Notes: generated by a model not told the origin, from the sequence alone. A DNA stretch of 64,000 nt from Hirundichthys speculiger (GCA_018398805.1 JAGFBZ010000731.1:478690-542689); one strand, 5' to 3'; shown: positions 45,098-58,955, counted from the first letter of the stretch. Program-made: numbers and translations.

Positions 45098-47055
45098 ATA
45101 CCGCGAGGCGCAATAAGGTCACTCTCTTGTCCTCTTTTCCTGTGCATCGGCTCTCCTGCTCGGATCTATTACACACGACTCAAAGCATCCTCTTTTGGGC
45201 CTATTCCGGCCGCCACAGCTTCCAGCTAGCAACCATGAGGCCATCCAGCGACGCGCTAGTCAGCCACCAGTAAGGAAGACCGGTTCACGCGCCCCGTCCA
45301 GCCAGCACCACGAGTGACCCGCGCACATCAGTGCGAATGAGGCATGCAGGAAGATACAACGGAAGAGACGCCGCAACCTGTACCTCCACGGAAGCTGAGA
45401 GGGCCAGGACAAGCAGAACCGCTCTTGTGACCACCCGCGGAGCGTTAACCAACAGCAGCTCAGCTGTACTCATACCACTCATCTTCCCCGGACTCTACAA
45501 CGCCATCGACGTTGCTCAGGGGAGCATCAGCAGAGTTGAACATGCAGAGTGAGTGATCTCTGTCCGTGCGTCCCTTGTGCAAGTAAAAGTGAGAAGTTTG
45601 TCTGAGTCTGTCTGTTCACAGTGAAAAGTAGGTGTTAGCTGGATCCCAAGAGAACTGCTGACCAGCGAGGAGGGGAAACCGCACCGAACTCTGTTGACAG
45701 CCGGAGCCACCAGGTGGTCCGAATAAAGTCCTGGGAAATGAATTCTTGCCAGGCCGGTGACAGTAGCGGTGATCCCTCCCTCCTGGACGGAGTTTGACGG
45801 GATGCTGACATGACAGATGAGAACTGCAGAGAACTGCACAACACAATAAGTGATCCATGGAAAGGTTGTTAGGTAGTTAGACCAACAACGGGAGGGTTGA
45901 CTGAAAGATACCCAACTGAGATTCCAGGTGTCGAGTTCAGCTCTTAAGGAGTGAACTTAATTGGGCTGGGAGCCCAGGACATGGTGTGCTATGTTTCCCA
46001 GCTGGCCTGTGAATCATGTATGTGCGTGAAAGGCATGTCTCTGGCTTGAAGCAGCAGTACAGGTGGTAGCCCTCACGGTGACAACAAGCCTGTAGTAGGA
46101 AACAAAGCTAGTGTAGTGTTTGAAAAACATGATATATATCTGATATGTACACGGCATTTACCTTTTTATATAAAGTTTAACTACAACTCTTTAATAGCGC
46201 TTTAACAGCTGAAAAGGCCTGACAGTTTAGGCCTTGTTTCTGGGTTCACTGGGTTTTTTCCAGTCCATTATGTGGAAATCGGGTTAAGGTCGGTTCCCAG
46301 GCTTACAAACTTGGAGGATCCGTGATCAGTTAGGGAGTATATCCCGTCTCTTATTAGAAATACCAGATGGTTATTGTCCAGAGAGAAAAACATGTTGGGA
46401 ACTGTCAGGAGAAGCTTTTGATTGATTCCAAACTTATCTGAAATTAGACCTGGCCATGACAATATAAACTTTCCTCTGATGTACGCTTTTGTTCTTTTTA
46501 CCAAATCTGACCTGAAAAGTTCCCAGACGAAGCGCTAGTCTGTATTAAGCCTCTTTTTCTGCAAATAAACTTTATATGCATTTAAAGACAGCTTTGGAGA
46601 CGAGTCCATTTTTTCATCACACTGAAGAATACAGAAGACAGAGAGAAGATCGAGAAAACACCTCTCTGGCAGAAACCACACTAGCAAGCCGCCACTAGAG
46701 GGGGATAAAAAATATATAGAATTTAGATCAGCTGGTAGTTCAGATCATCTGGGAAAGTGGAAACTAGAACATGGCTTTAGTGAAAGTTAAGTGTACCAGG
46801 GTGTAAAAGGTTGCTTACAGAATTGGCCGTGAAGGCAGCTGCAGCTAGTGGTGAAAGCAGGAACAGTTGAAAGTAGCTAAGTTATCGCTTGCAGGAGCTG
46901 AAGACAGGAAGAAAGGTTTAGAGTAAAAGTATAGAGTAAAGTAAAATTAAAGCGTTAGCAGTATGTCGTCCAGAGGACAATGAAACTCAGGCAGAGCTCG
47001 GGGTCAGGCTGCAGCTGATCCCGGGCCGTGCAGGAAGAAGGAGAAATTATTGAAG
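45098..47055. other. Unassigned 2-kb insertion between A3 and A4
   Basis: GC-richer start (45.1-45.8 kb) with several short frames on both strands but no consistent protein. The end has 'gcaaataaactttatatgca'. It may be part of an LTR or other transposon; I cannot classify it. Confidence 0.35.
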
Positions 47056-47366
47056 AATTAGGAGCCCGTACAGAGGTAGACGATAAGAAAAAAAGAAAAA
47101 GAGTAGGAAAAACAAACAAAAAAGAAAAATGGTTTAGTTTTGTTTAGGTTTTAGTTTATTCAGTTACTCAGTCATGACAACACCACATATTGTAGAAATT
47201 GACATTTCACACAGAATCACTAAATAAAGAATCATCTGTTGAATATTGACTGAAAAGGCTTAAGAGTCTTATCCTAAATCAACTTTTTTAGGCGACCAAC
47301 TTTCAAAAAAGAAAAAAAAAGAAGAACCACAACAGATACTTGTGGTTCTTCACCTTCTGTCTCCTC
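47056..47366 (+). repeat. Copy of the 19.85-20.11 kb segment
   Basis: Same orientation and the same succession of words as 19846-20110, ending at the Harbinger copy 2 target site. Confidence 0.6.
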
Positions 47367-47576
47367 CAGAGGGGTGTACTACGAAGCAAGTTCGACACAG
47401 CCAGGCTTTCTTTGGGCGAGCTGGCTTAACAAACCTGAAACTCGCCATCAGAGATAACCGGTACCACGACGGTGGTTATCAACTCTCTTTGTTAATTGCA
47501 GCTTTCTGCTCTCTGCTCTGCGCGCGTTCACATAAAAGGGGCAGTTTGACGCGTCATTTGATCCCTCTTCCGGATA

Positions 47577-47743
47577 AAATGGATAGATGGCGGTCCGTGT
47601 ATTTCAGTCAGGAGGAGCAGGTTTTAATAATGCAGGGCTATGAGGATTTCAAAGAAATTTTTATGGCCAAAAGCAATACTGTAGGTGTGAATAAAGCCAG
47701 AGAGGAGTGCTGGCAAAAAATTACACATCGTGTAATTTCGTAA
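47577..47743 (+). CDS. Harbinger-associated Myb/SANT-like protein (copy 2)
   Basis: The Met at 47577 starts MDRWRSVYFSQEEQVLIMQG, followed by EDFKEIFMAKSNTVG and AREECWQKITHRVI. It is nearly identical to the copy 1 product, and a stop follows at 47741. I prefer this Met to the earlier one at 47342, which lies outside the element. Confidence 0.65.
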
Positions 47744-48514
47744 GTTATATTTATTTCACCACTTAATGCACCTTAATTAATCTCCTTCCCTCTTTTAGAG
47801 CACTTAAACTTTAAACTTAATGCAGCAGATTTAAACATTATGTAGGTCTGACTGTCTCATTATGAATGATGAATGAAAATCACTTTAGTTTTTTGCTAAA
47901 TCTATGTGAAATTAATTTAAGATTTAATATTATCTATGATACCAATATACACTCACCGGCCACTTTAATAGGTACACCTGTGCACTCTAATACAATACAA
48001 TACAAATGCTTTGCTATATTCTACTTTTAATAAGCTTCTACATTTTCAGTTTTTGTTACCATTGTCAGAAAGGTAATAATAGATAATTCTACTTTATGTT
48101 TATTATTGAAGTCATAGCTGGTGGTGTACCTGCATGCTATGTGCCACCAATCACCTTACAACAATGAGCACCAAATGGTTTACCTGAACATTGATGCTAT
48201 GAAAAGACTGTCTATTCACAAAATCACCCTCATGTTCCCCCAAAGCTCCAGTGATTGTGATGTGGGTACAATCGATTGCCCCATCACCCTGGGGAATCCT
48301 ATGAATGAATTATATTAAAACATTTCACATGAAATTCCACATCACACTGATTATCAATATAATGGACTATTAATTTATGTTACCTGCGATTTTGTAAAAC
48401 GCTTCTTTTATTTGAAGCGTGGGCAGATGGCCAGGGAATACTACAAACATATTCAGCAGTTTAGTAAGAGCAAGTACAAGTACTTGCGAATAGTGTGGTA
48501 TACAGTATTCTGGC

Positions 48515-48724
48515 TCAGATTTTCTGCATCACCAACACCGTTTGCGCTACTGTGAGCGCACGGCTGCGTTTGGTGCCGCTGCCAATATATGGCTCTAGCA
48601 GATTACAAATGTAACGTTTTCCCTCAGCTGGAAATCTATAGCGTTTATAGAGAATATCGTCATGGGAAGCCAGCGGATCAGTCCGGTCTCTGAATACTCT
48701 CTCCCTCCATAGAGATCCTCGCAC
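48515..48724 (-). pseudogene. HARBI1-like transposase N-terminal fragment (copy 2)
   Basis: It reads RERVFRDRTDPLASHDDIL ... YRFPAEGKRYICNLLEPYIG and ends after SRALTVAQTVLVM. This is longer than in copy 1 because no Tc1 piece interrupts it. The catalytic domain is missing. Confidence 0.8.
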
Positions 48725-48994
48725 AATCCTGGCACTCAGGTCAACGGGATTTCTCTAAAAAGGTGATGCCATCTCTGAAAGAGGTGGTAAGTGAAAGGGT
48801 GGCGCTTTTTTATAGCCGATTTGAGCCTAAACTCTGTACATACCTGCTCCGGACCAGGTTAATCTTGCAGAGTAAATTACCATGGTGATCTAGCCAGGTT
48901 AAAAGAGAGCCACCTTTGTGGTACTGGAAATCCTGGCTTTAGACTCAACATACCTTGCTAACCCTCTAATCTCTCTTCATGGTACAGCCCTCAG

Positions 48995-49860
48995 GAGAAC
49001 AAACAGGCCTCAACAGTCCACTTTGACCACCAGTCCTGGACACTGTTCTGTTGAACATGTAAAATATCTAGATGTGGGCTACGTTTGGACTTTTAATGAT
49101 GCAGAAACATATTTCTTGGCTGCATCAGTTATATAAGTTATTGATTTTAAGCTAATTGTTTTTTGATCTTGTTAGGATTTCATAATTAGCTCAGAAGATT
49201 TTGTAACTGTTTAAGACTAAACTTTATTGCCTGTAGGAATGCTGGCTGTTTTTTTACAACTGTGAGTCTTCAGTTTTGTTACCTTTAATCTCCTGGTGCT
49301 TTAGGTTTTTATGACCGACCAGGACTTCCTGACCTCAAAAACGTTTGCGGTTTCCACAGATAAACACATTTGAATGACATCTCTTCCTAGACTGAGAAAC
49401 ATGTGTCTGGATCAACAAGGTAATTACTTAAGCTGTATTCAGTTAATTATCCTGCTATATCCATGTAGTTTGGAACATAAAAGGCTCACATTGTGTCTGT
49501 TAAACACTGAATCATATCAGTTTCCCTTTCTTGCTTTGCATTCCTGTGGCTAAGCAGCATGTACCTGCTAAACTACAGATATCCTCATTAAGATTTATTA
49601 CTAAATTGTATTTGCTCAGAGGCCATGCTCTGGGTCCCCTCAAGTTCAATGGGGAAAAAAAAAAAAAAAAAAAAGGTGATCAATGCTAGATCTAAATTTT
49701 TACCCCTTCAGTGTAGTGCAAGTGTTGGAACACTCGTTTTTGGTCCAGAAGATGTCAAGTTCCTGCTGGGACTCCTGGGCCACCTTGGGGACTAGATCTA
49801 TTGACACCAAAGGCCAGATCTCATTGAAGGGAAAGAAAGCACAGCCAAGTCAAAATTTCC
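48995..49860. other. A4 downstream flank (mirror of A3 flank)
   Basis: From about 49430 to 49860 it is the reverse complement of 38700-39130. 48995-49430 is unassigned. No gene. Confidence 0.6.
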
Positions 49861-49870
49861 GTTGTACAGC

Positions 49871-49876
49871 TTTATT
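49871..49876 (-). terminator. A4 polyadenylation signal (AATAAA on minus strand)
   Basis: TTTATT on + in the conserved TTGTACAGCTTTATT context, about 125 bases beyond the stop. Confidence 0.8.
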
Positions 49877-50000
49877 TTGTCCAGCCAGCATCGTAGTTCC
49901 AAGTCATCACTGAAATTACAAGAAGCAAACCTTAAATATAGGAGACTTTTAGTGGCTTCATAAAAGTCCAAGTTTAGCCAACCTGTTGAGGCATCTTTGC

Positions 50001-51427
<1,427 letters not shown>

Positions 51428-51534
51428 ATCACCAGTTACCCTTGGTAACCAACCCAGTCCCATATGTCAGTTTCTATCAAATCAACAACAAAGCTAGTCA
51501 GAAAACAGTAAAATACAAAGGTTACTCACAAGCA

Positions 51535-51606
51535 TTTTATAGCCTTTCCCTTCTTGTCAAATTAAGTGGACACATGTGTGATGAGTTAAAGGTGGGAGGA
51601 GCCAAT
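51535..51606 (-). promoter_or_regulatory. A4 core promoter
   Basis: TATAAAA (51535-51541 on minus), CACATGTG (51571-51578) and ATTGG (CCAAT on +, 51602-51606). Confidence 0.68.
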
Positions 51607-52560
51607 GACTCTAAAGATCTTCAATACACCACTGCTACCAGAAAATGAATGTGTGAATCTTTGATTTGAGCAAAGCCTTGAAAAGTATTTTTTCATGTCT
51701 TTTTGTGTCCGGTCCTCTCATCATGAACAAAAATGACAAAAATGATAACCTGACATTACATCTTGATTTAATTTGTACCTTGGTTTATCCTTACTACTTT
51801 CAAGCTGATAGTAGTAGCCTGGCCTGCCCAATCCAACAAACTGCTTTTAATCTTGAATTAAATTGACAACTTTTTATTGAAAATGTGAACTTGTTGTTGA
51901 AGCTTGAGGGCTGTAGCCTCCTGTCAATGACAGTTGATGAGCTGTTTTGATTTTCCTTCATAGATGGGCTTAAGACAAGAATCACAGACTGTAGGATTAT
52001 AAGGGCTCAATTTCAAGTGTTAAAAACTAGAATTTAGATATTTAAATGAATCAAACTCCCCACATCTTAACTGCATGCACTGAAATGAGTTTTTAAATCC
52101 ACGGCAAAACCAGCAGCTTTCCCGTTTGTTCCAGAAACATTGATTGAGTTGAAGTTTGGAGGGGCTGACTCAATGAGAACCTGTTACTATTGGCTAACCA
52201 GGCTTCCATTAAAATCATAAAATCAAGACTATTATCAGTGATAAAATCATTAACAATGACTTGTTAAAAGATGAACATTTAGCAGGGCCACCTCTGTAAA
52301 CTTAGTAGAGGGACCTGAACAGAGTGACATCAGCAGTGAAGTCATATTAATGCAGCATGACATCTATTATAGAGACACTAACTTATTCTGTTCATTTTGA
52401 AAATTTGTGTTAATTGTGCTGCAATTTTTTCTTGATGGTCTGTTTCAGTTTTCCAATCAATAATTACGGAACATTATTAAACTCTTCTAAAATGATTCAC
52501 AAGAAAATCTAAAGGGACCATACAGAAAAAACAAATGACCAAAAACCACTGTCAACACAC
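51607..52560. other. A4 upstream flank
   Basis: Reverse complement of 36.09-36.99 kb. No gene. Confidence 0.68.
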
Positions 52561-52923
52561 TGCACATTGAATATACATTAGATTACAAAAGGACATTAAG
52601 ATTTGATGAGAAGCGACCAAGAAAGATGACTATTGACTATTGACTATTGAAATAAATCAGTTATTAAATGTAAATCTTGCTGCAGCTCCTGTCTGTGGGG
52701 GATACAAAGGTTCAGTGGTAAAGTTAAACTTTAAAATTCTGTTTCAGTTGAGTCTTTCTCCTCTTAGTCTGCTATGAGATGTAAATGCAGATGCTGTTGG
52801 ACGTAAACAAACCTGATGTTTCTTCCTGTTGTGTTCAGTATTTGGTGTTTCCTGCAGGATCGACTGCGGTGCTGCTTCTGAAGACCGGCAGCACGTTTGA
52901 TGACACGAGAGGCGATGCTGACA
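52561..52923. other. Unassigned spacer
   Basis: Nothing coding is recognised. A short ATTGACTATTGACT run lies near 52630-52650. Confidence 0.35.
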
Positions 52924-52931
52924 ACGAGAAC

Positions 52932-54047
52932 TAGAGGTGGGCTGATCAATCCAAATATCGCTAATATCGATACCACCACTGGTATTGATATAAATGATAC
53001 TCATGTAAAAAGATCGATATTCGAAACTCAAGCTTTTTCTCTCCCACAAGCACTGACTGAGTGTGAATTCATTTAAGTCTGTGTGTGACACGCCGTCGCT
53101 GTGTCCTCCTCCCCCCACGTCCCGTCTTTTGATGTTGCATCGTCATGTGACTCAGTGGCACCAGCCAAACAAGCATGCAGGTAGACTCAGCCTGCCCCCC
53201 CCAGGCCCACCCCACTCAGAGAGAATCCAGGTAGATCAGAGGGGTCATCTTCAGCATCAATTCATATTAACTTTCAAAGTACATGTTACTGAAGTCACAT
53301 GTTACTGGAGCCAAATCAAAAAAATCTAATTAAGGCCTTGAAATAACCCAGTACAGTTCATGTATCCCATTGAGAGGTGTTATCTAAGATAAAATAACAT
53401 TAGATAATCCTTTATTTATCCCACAATGGAGACATTTATAGAGTTAAAGGAATGGGAAAGTGCACACAGTGCAAACAAAATTACACAAGTATTGAAAGAT
53501 ATAGGTTTCCTCCAGGTACTCCGGCTTCCTCCCACAGTCCAAAGACATGCATGTCAGGTTAATTGGTGGTTCTAAAATGCCCGTAGGAGTGAATGTGAGC
53601 GTTAGTGGTTGTTTGTCAATATGTGGCCCTGTGATGGACTGGAGACCTGTCCAGTTGTACCCCTGCCTTTCACCTGAAGAGAGCTGGGACAGACTCCAGC
53701 AGATCCCTGTGACCCTACTTTGGATTAAACGTGCATAGATAATGGATGGATAGATGGATGGATGAAAGATATAATGTAATAGTTGGACTAGAAAAACATT
53801 GTGATCAGAATGATTCAACTCTAAGGAATATTTACACAAAAATGTTATTTGTGATAATGAAGTCTTTTGCTGTCACCTATAAAGTTTGCCGAAAGTTTAT
53901 CCTAGGTTTTAACAAAATAATCCAAAGACAAAAATCATGAAAACACCAAAAGGTCAGCAGTTTCATGATAGATCAAGCTTAATATGATAAAGTATTAAAC
54001 CCTTGGTATCGGATCGGTACCAAATTCGCCAGCATTGCCCAGCTCTA
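52932..54047. mobile_element. hAT-type element, copy 2, with perfect 8-bp TSD
   Basis: The ends TAGAGGTGGGC and GCCCAGCTCTA are flanked by exact ACGAGAAC (52924-52931 and 54048-54055). It is similar in sequence to 40495-41802, with one instead of six 38-bp units. It holds an additional insert around 53500-53760. No transposase. Confidence 0.92.
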
Positions 54048-54369
54048 ACGAGAACACGTTCTTCAAACTGGAAGCCTTGATGGATTTGATCAGGTCAGAG
54101 TTTGACCATATTGTGTCTGCGGTTCCTTGGATGCTTTCCCAACATTTACAAGATATAAAAATATCTTGACTGTTTTTTTTGTTTGTTTTTGTGTTTTTTG
54201 TTGGACTCTACAGAAACTTGTACGTGGGTAATGTACCTCAGGCTTGTTTCATGAAGGTATGTTTTCTTTTGTTTTTCTTTCAGGTGTAGTTTCTTGCTTC
54301 ATGTGAAATGTAATATTTATGTGAGCGTTTTTTTTTAGTTCCACTCAGAAAGAGTAAAGGTTGTAGTTC

Positions 54370-55650
54370 CTGAGATCAACTTAGAAGACACGATGCAGCT
54401 CCCTCTGACCTTCTCTGTTTTTCTCCATCAGCATCCTCAGAGCAAATATTACATCTGTAGTCCTCTTCTTTGGCATGAAACCATCCTGCTGTTCACAGAT
54501 GCTCACTTCTGTCCTTAGTCTAGCTTCCTCTACTCTTTCCTATAACTTCATTGTGTGGCTCATCAACTTTATTCCTCTGTAGTTGTCACAGCTCTAAATG
54601 TCTCCCTTGTTCTTCAAACTCATCACCAGCACACTTCTCCTCCATTATTCAAACTCCTCCTTGTTGTCCAACCAGCATATAAATCATCATACTCCCTTTG
54701 TTTGTCCTTCTCCACCTGTATCTTCTCCTTATGTCCTCCTGTCTCCTCTCTTCAGTCCTCTCAGTGTCCCACTTCTTCTCAGTTAACCTCTGTCTCTGTT
54801 CATACTCCTGCACTTCCTCCTTCCACCACCAAGTCTCCTTGTCTGTTTTCCTACCAGATGTTCCTCCAAGTCCTCTCTAACCTGTCTCCCTGGTCACATC
54901 AGCTGTGCTGGTCCAGACATCTGGAAGCTCCTCCTGACCACCCAGAGTCTGCCTCAACTCCTGTTTCAGCTTCCACCACTTTGTCCTCTGCTCTGCCTTT
55001 GTCCTCTTCATCTTCCTCACCACCAGATTCATCCTACACACCACCATCCTATGTTGTCTGGCTACGCTCTCACCTGCCACTACTTTACACTCACTGATTT
55101 CTTTCAGGTTATATCATCTCCAGAAAATGTCGTCCACCTGTGTGCTCCTACCTCCACTCTTATAAGTCACCTTATGTTCCTGCCTCTTCTGGAAGAAAGT
55201 CTTCACTACAGCTATTTCCATCCTTTTTCCAAAGTATTCCACCATCTGACCTTCTGCATTCATGTTCTGAATACCAAACCTGTCCATCACTTCATCACCT
55301 CTGTTTCCTTCTCCAACATGACCATTGAAGTCTGCTCCAATCACTTCTCTTTCATCTCTAGAGATCCTCTGCATCACTTCATCACCTCATTCCTGAACTT
55401 CTCCTTCTCTAACTCTCCTCCTACCTGTGGATCAGAACCACTAACTACATTCAACATCACTCCTTCAGTCTCTATCTTCAGACTCATCACTGTGCATGAG
55501 TCCAGGATTCAGATTCAAGAGTTATAGACAGATCTTTTTTTTTTTTTCCATTTTATTGATGGGTGGGACATAGTTTTGTCTGAATATACCTGGTCTCCTG
55601 AACAAACAGAATATCCATCTTCCTCCTCTGGATCAACCAACTCTCTAGCT
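54370..55650 (-). pseudogene. RTE-type LINE relic (endonuclease to reverse transcriptase)
   Basis: On the minus strand the order is an endonuclease piece at about 55650-55100 and reverse-transcriptase-like sequence at 54.6-54.37 kb. The endonuclease piece contains VIGADFNGHVGEGNRGDEV, then VKTFFQKRQEHKVTYKSGG and STQVD. Multiple frameshifts break it. The large + strand frame at 54555-55097 is only its Ser/Pro-rich shadow. It is the longer version of the LINE seen at 4980-5545 and lies at the equivalent place beside E3. Confidence 0.75.
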
Positions 55651-55990
55651 TTCCTGTCATGTCCTTCTCTCAGTCCCAGTCTCTAGCCTTCCTCTCTCAA
55701 CAACCAACAGGAGCCCAATTTCCATCGGCTCTGGGCCTCGACCGATCTGGTATGGTTCTCATGGGTCTTGGGATTCTCATGGTTCGTTTGGCACAGGTTT
55801 TACATCAGATGACCTTCCTGACGCAACCTTCAGCATTTTTCTTGGGATCAGATCAAAAAGACACTGTCTAGTGACCCCCTGAGGCTGCATTTCATATGTC
55901 TTTAATATTTATCTCTTTAACCCTGTATTCCAGTCGTAGTATTTCTTGTTTCTCTTTCATAACGTCAGCACACAGTGCAGCTGTGCATCA
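55651..55990. other. E3 upstream flank
   Basis: Reverse complement of the E1 upstream region (4.83-5.0 kb) and the E2 upstream region (23.19-23.35 kb), plus LINE remnant on the left. No gene. Confidence 0.6.
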
Positions 55991-55998
55991 ATCAGCAA

Positions 55999-56050
55999 CA
56001 GCTGTTAGCACTGATCAATCAGTTCCTGCTGCACTGAGGATCATTTAAAA
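55999..56050 (+). promoter_or_regulatory. E3 promoter: CAGCTG E-box and TTTAAAA box
   Basis: CAGCTG at 55999-56004 and TTTAAAA at 56044-56050, about 90 bp before the ATG. Confidence 0.6.
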
Positions 56051-56139
56051 GCAGCACCAGTCTGCACCAGCAGTATCAGTGTTTTCTGAACTCTGTATTA
56101 TTGTAGATATTTAACTTCTGGTGACTTAACTGTGTCACA

Positions 56140-56781
56140 ATGAGGTGAGTGTAAATTATTGAATATGAGTAGAAGTCTGAACTTTATCATCAGGATTGTC
56201 TGTGTCTACAGGGTGTTGTGGGTTTCTTTTCTACTGCTTGGAAGCATCACCTGCTTTCCTCCCCCACAAGGAGGTAACATAACACTGATGAAGCCACAAA
56301 CCCAATGACCATGTAAATGACTCTAAAAGCTGATTCCTTATCTCATTTCTCTTCAGGTGGCAACCTCCCATGGTCATACTCTGTATCCACAGAACAAGAC
56401 ACTAAACCTTCTGGACAAGCCAGTGGGTCTGGTGGTTCCAGCATCTATCCAGGTTCTTCCTACAGCAGCTCCAGTACTACTGGGAGTGCTGGCTCCTCTG
56501 GTTATGGACCACAACTGTACAGTGGTCAGGATGGTCAGTCCGGAGCTCCAGGAGACCAACAGGTTACACAGGAGAGCTGGACCTCGCCTGATGGGGAGGA
56601 GCCAGTCTTCACTCCTGTAGATGACCAGGATCAAGTGTACGCTTTCAAGTCTCGGTCCCGCTACGGCAAGAAACGACTCGTGTGGCGTTGGTTCCGCTAC
56701 ACCCCAACTGAACCACTTCATCCCCAGGAGCCAGTATTTCAACACACTGGCAAGACATCTCAACACAGCAAGGGCTTCTGA
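56140..56781 (+). CDS. E3: secreted Gly/Ser/Tyr-rich protein with basic WRW tail (family E)
   Basis: 163 aa in exons 56140-56144, 56212-56273 and 56357-56781, with intron phases 2 and 1. The signal peptide is VLWVSFLLLGSITC followed by FPPPQ. The mature start is GNLPWSYSVSTEQDTKPSGQ. The Ser-rich middle (GSSYSSSSTTGSAGSSGYG) is followed by LYSGQDGQSGAPG, the acidic EEPVFTPVDDQDQ and the invariant KSRSRYGKKRLVWRWFRYTP block, ending HSKGF. The frame and all splice sites are intact. The orientation relative to A4 is divergent, as for E1/A1 and E2/A2, although the whole unit is inverted. The protein has no Cys after the signal peptide. Function unknown; secreted matrix partner of the A proteins is a hypothesis. 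Confidence 0.87.
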
Positions 56782-56894
56782 AGATGCTTCTGGTGAGGCT
56801 GCCTCCACTCTACATGTCTCTGTAATTTCTGATGTCTGACCCTCATCTGTCCTGCAGGTCTCCATGTTCTAGAAGAGACGACCAACTAGTATTC

Positions 56895-56900
56895 AATAAA
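56895..56900 (+). terminator. E3 polyadenylation signal AATAAA
   Basis: AATAAA 114 bases after the stop. Confidence 0.8.
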
Positions 56901-56904
56901 TGGC

Positions 56905-58210
56905 TTTTAATTGATCATGTGTAACTTCATTTAGCTTTAAATGACCTGAGATGGACAACTGGCCCTCTAGTTGCTCCATCAGGTTTGAGCTGGATAAAGG
57001 AAGCTCACTGTAGCAGTAACCATGATGCTTCAGAGAAGTGTTTCAGCTGCCACAGGATTTCTGAACTTCAACTTCATGGATTTTTTTTTTTTTTTTTTTT
57101 TCCTTCAAATCAAGGGACATCAATTCACTAATGCCCGCGACAGGTTAAACCTGTCTTTCGTAATCAAGAACTGTTTTGAAGATGAATACCATCTGGGTTT
57201 TTGGGCTTGTAGGTTGTGCCAAAAGTGCAATGAGCTGAAGTCAGATGTTTCAAATTCTCCAACCCAGTTTCAAAGTGCAACTGGTCCAAGACTTGGTTCC
57301 AGTGTTTGCATGGACAGACTAGTTGAACTTGGACTTGCTTCCTCATATTCTGAACGGCCGCTACAGGAAAACCCTGTCCTGGTTTCTGGTTGTAATCTAA
57401 CATCTTTAACACCACTGCTGGGTTCAGAACAATCATTTTTCCATTTGTAAATTGATGTGCTGCTGTAACACTAACTCGTGCAATCTCTAATGTGAGATGC
57501 AGGAGAAAGGGATCTGTCAGTCATGTGAGTGCCTCAGTGGTGCTGTTATCTACCTTTTATAGGAAGTCCCAGGTTCAAATCTCTGATCTGTGGAAAGTGG
57601 GACTTTTAATAGTTGTCAAGATGGTGCCAGTCTAGCATTTATGCTTTTTTTAAATCCCACATCAGATTGGATTCTGTTGGCCTGAGGACAGTCTTCAGTC
57701 CACACACTTTTCTCTTGCAGATGTCATGGCTCAGTGGAGCAGACTTGTATCACAGCAGGTAGATCAGCTTCTGTCTGAACATGCAGATTTGCACCACATT
57801 TACCAGCTAAACACATTTGCTCCACAGTGCAGTGGTAATTCACTGTTTCCCTTCAGTTCATGCAGCTGTGGTCAAGTGAAAGCTGGATTATTTTCTCTAC
57901 TTAAATCTTATTTGTTAAAGGCAGCTTTTTTCTTCAGCGTTTTCTAAAGTCTGTTTCACTTTAGTTGTGACAAAGCACAGTATTTAACTGCTTAAAGTTG
58001 GAAAGAACTACCATCTCAAACAAGCCTTTCATCTGTTAGAGAGCAGCCTTTTATCTTAAATTTAATCAAGTCTTTAAACACTTGCTGATCCACCAACAAA
58101 TTAAACATTTCTCTCTGAAAAGCCCTTATTTTGGGACAGTGAAATATTTGCCTCAGTAAGCTGAGTGTCACCATTTACCCGGCCTCACTCTGACAGCGAT
58201 CTAAAGGTTT
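56905..58210. other. E3 downstream flank
   Basis: No gene is supported. Parts match, inverted, 1.92-2.2 kb and 20.8-21.4 kb, including the SINE-like B box (GGTTCAAATC near 57572). The short frames at 57022-57450 and 57726-57947 do not recur intact in the other copies. Confidence 0.55.
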
Positions 58211-58214
58211 TCCG

Positions 58215-58500
58215 CCACAACAACTTCTGAAGAGGCTGGACCTCAAGCACAAGTGGATAATCTGCTCCATTTGACTGAAGTGAAGGTCAAGTTCATTTCT
58301 TACTTCAGAGTTGCACATGAGCCCCATGACATCTTTGGTGTAGATACTGTGTTGTAGCTAGAACAAGATACAGCACTGAGCTTCCTTTATCCAGCTCAAA
58401 CCTGATGATGATGCAATTAGAGCAAGTTGTCTCTCTCGCCAGTTCATTTAAAGCTAAATGAAGCTACAAGTCTGCAGTTGCACATGATCAATTAAAAGCC
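58215..58500. other. E4 downstream flank
   Basis: Direct copy of 3665-3920 and 22040-22290, which shows that E4 lies in the same orientation as E1 and E2, tail to tail with E3. Confidence 0.65.
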
Positions 58501-58622
58501 ATTTATTGAATATTCAGTTGGTCGTCTCTTCTAGAACATGGAGACCTGCAAGACAGATGAGGGTCAGACATCAGAAGTTGCAGAGACATGTAGAGTGGAG
58601 GCAGCCTCACCAGAAGCATCTT

Positions 58623-58745
58623 TCAGAAGCCCTTGCTGTGTTGAGATGTCTTGCCAGTGTGTTGAAATACTGGCTCCTGGGGATGAAGTGGTTCAGTTGG
58701 GGTGTAGCGGAACCAACGCCACACGAGTCGTTTCTTGTTGTAACG
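58623..58745 (-). pseudogene. E4: 3' end of a family E gene, cut by insertions
   Basis: On the minus strand about 40 codons of the last exon remain (KKRLVWRWFRYTPTEP ... TSQHSKGF and TGA at 58623-58625), with the polyA signal at 58502-58507. The sequence leaves the family at 58746, in the codons for the SRYGKK part. There a MITE (58746-58955) and then an LTR retroelement (from 58964) are inserted. The 5' part of the gene is not in the window. Confidence 0.8.
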
Positions 58746-58955
58746 CACAGGTGTCAAACTGATCCATGAAAGGTTCCGTGTGGCTGCAGGTTTTTGTTCC
58801 AACCATGCAGCAGCACAGCTGACTTGTTTTAGTCAATCAACTAACTGTCTTCACTAAAGGTCTGAACCAGTTCAGTTTAATAAACAAGTCAGCTGTGTTT
58901 TGGAACAAAAGCCTGCAGCCACACGGCCCTTTAACAGATCAGTTTGACAAGCCTG
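58746..58955. mobile_element. hAT-like MITE with long inverted repeats, inside E4
   Basis: The two halves are inverted copies (GTGTCAAACTGATCCATGAA ... on the left and ...AACAGATCAGTTTGACAAGC on the right; GTGGCTGCAGG / CCTGCAGCCAC inside). They are flanked by TTGTAACG (58738-58745) and TTGTAGCG (58956-58963), 7 of 8 matching. No coding capacity. Confidence 0.8.

Larger units (their letters stand above)
47370..48991. mobile_element. PIF/Harbinger element (copy 2), opposite orientation to copy 1
   Basis: The ends AGGGGTGTACTACGAAG and CATGGTACAGCCCT are flanked by CAG at 47367-47369 and 48992-48994. It contains the Myb-like gene on + and the HARBI1-like piece on -. It lacks the Tc1 insertion of copy 1. 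In both copies an ACTCACCGGCCACTTTAATA-type terminal repeat lies in the middle. Confidence 0.88.

Noticed and set aside
54555..55097. 180-codon Ser/Leu-rich plus-strand ORF
   Set aside because: It is the antisense of the minus-strand RTE LINE.
57022..57450. 142-codon ORF downstream of E3
   Set aside because: It starts in a T homopolymer, and the frame is not kept in the duplicated flanks of E1/E2.
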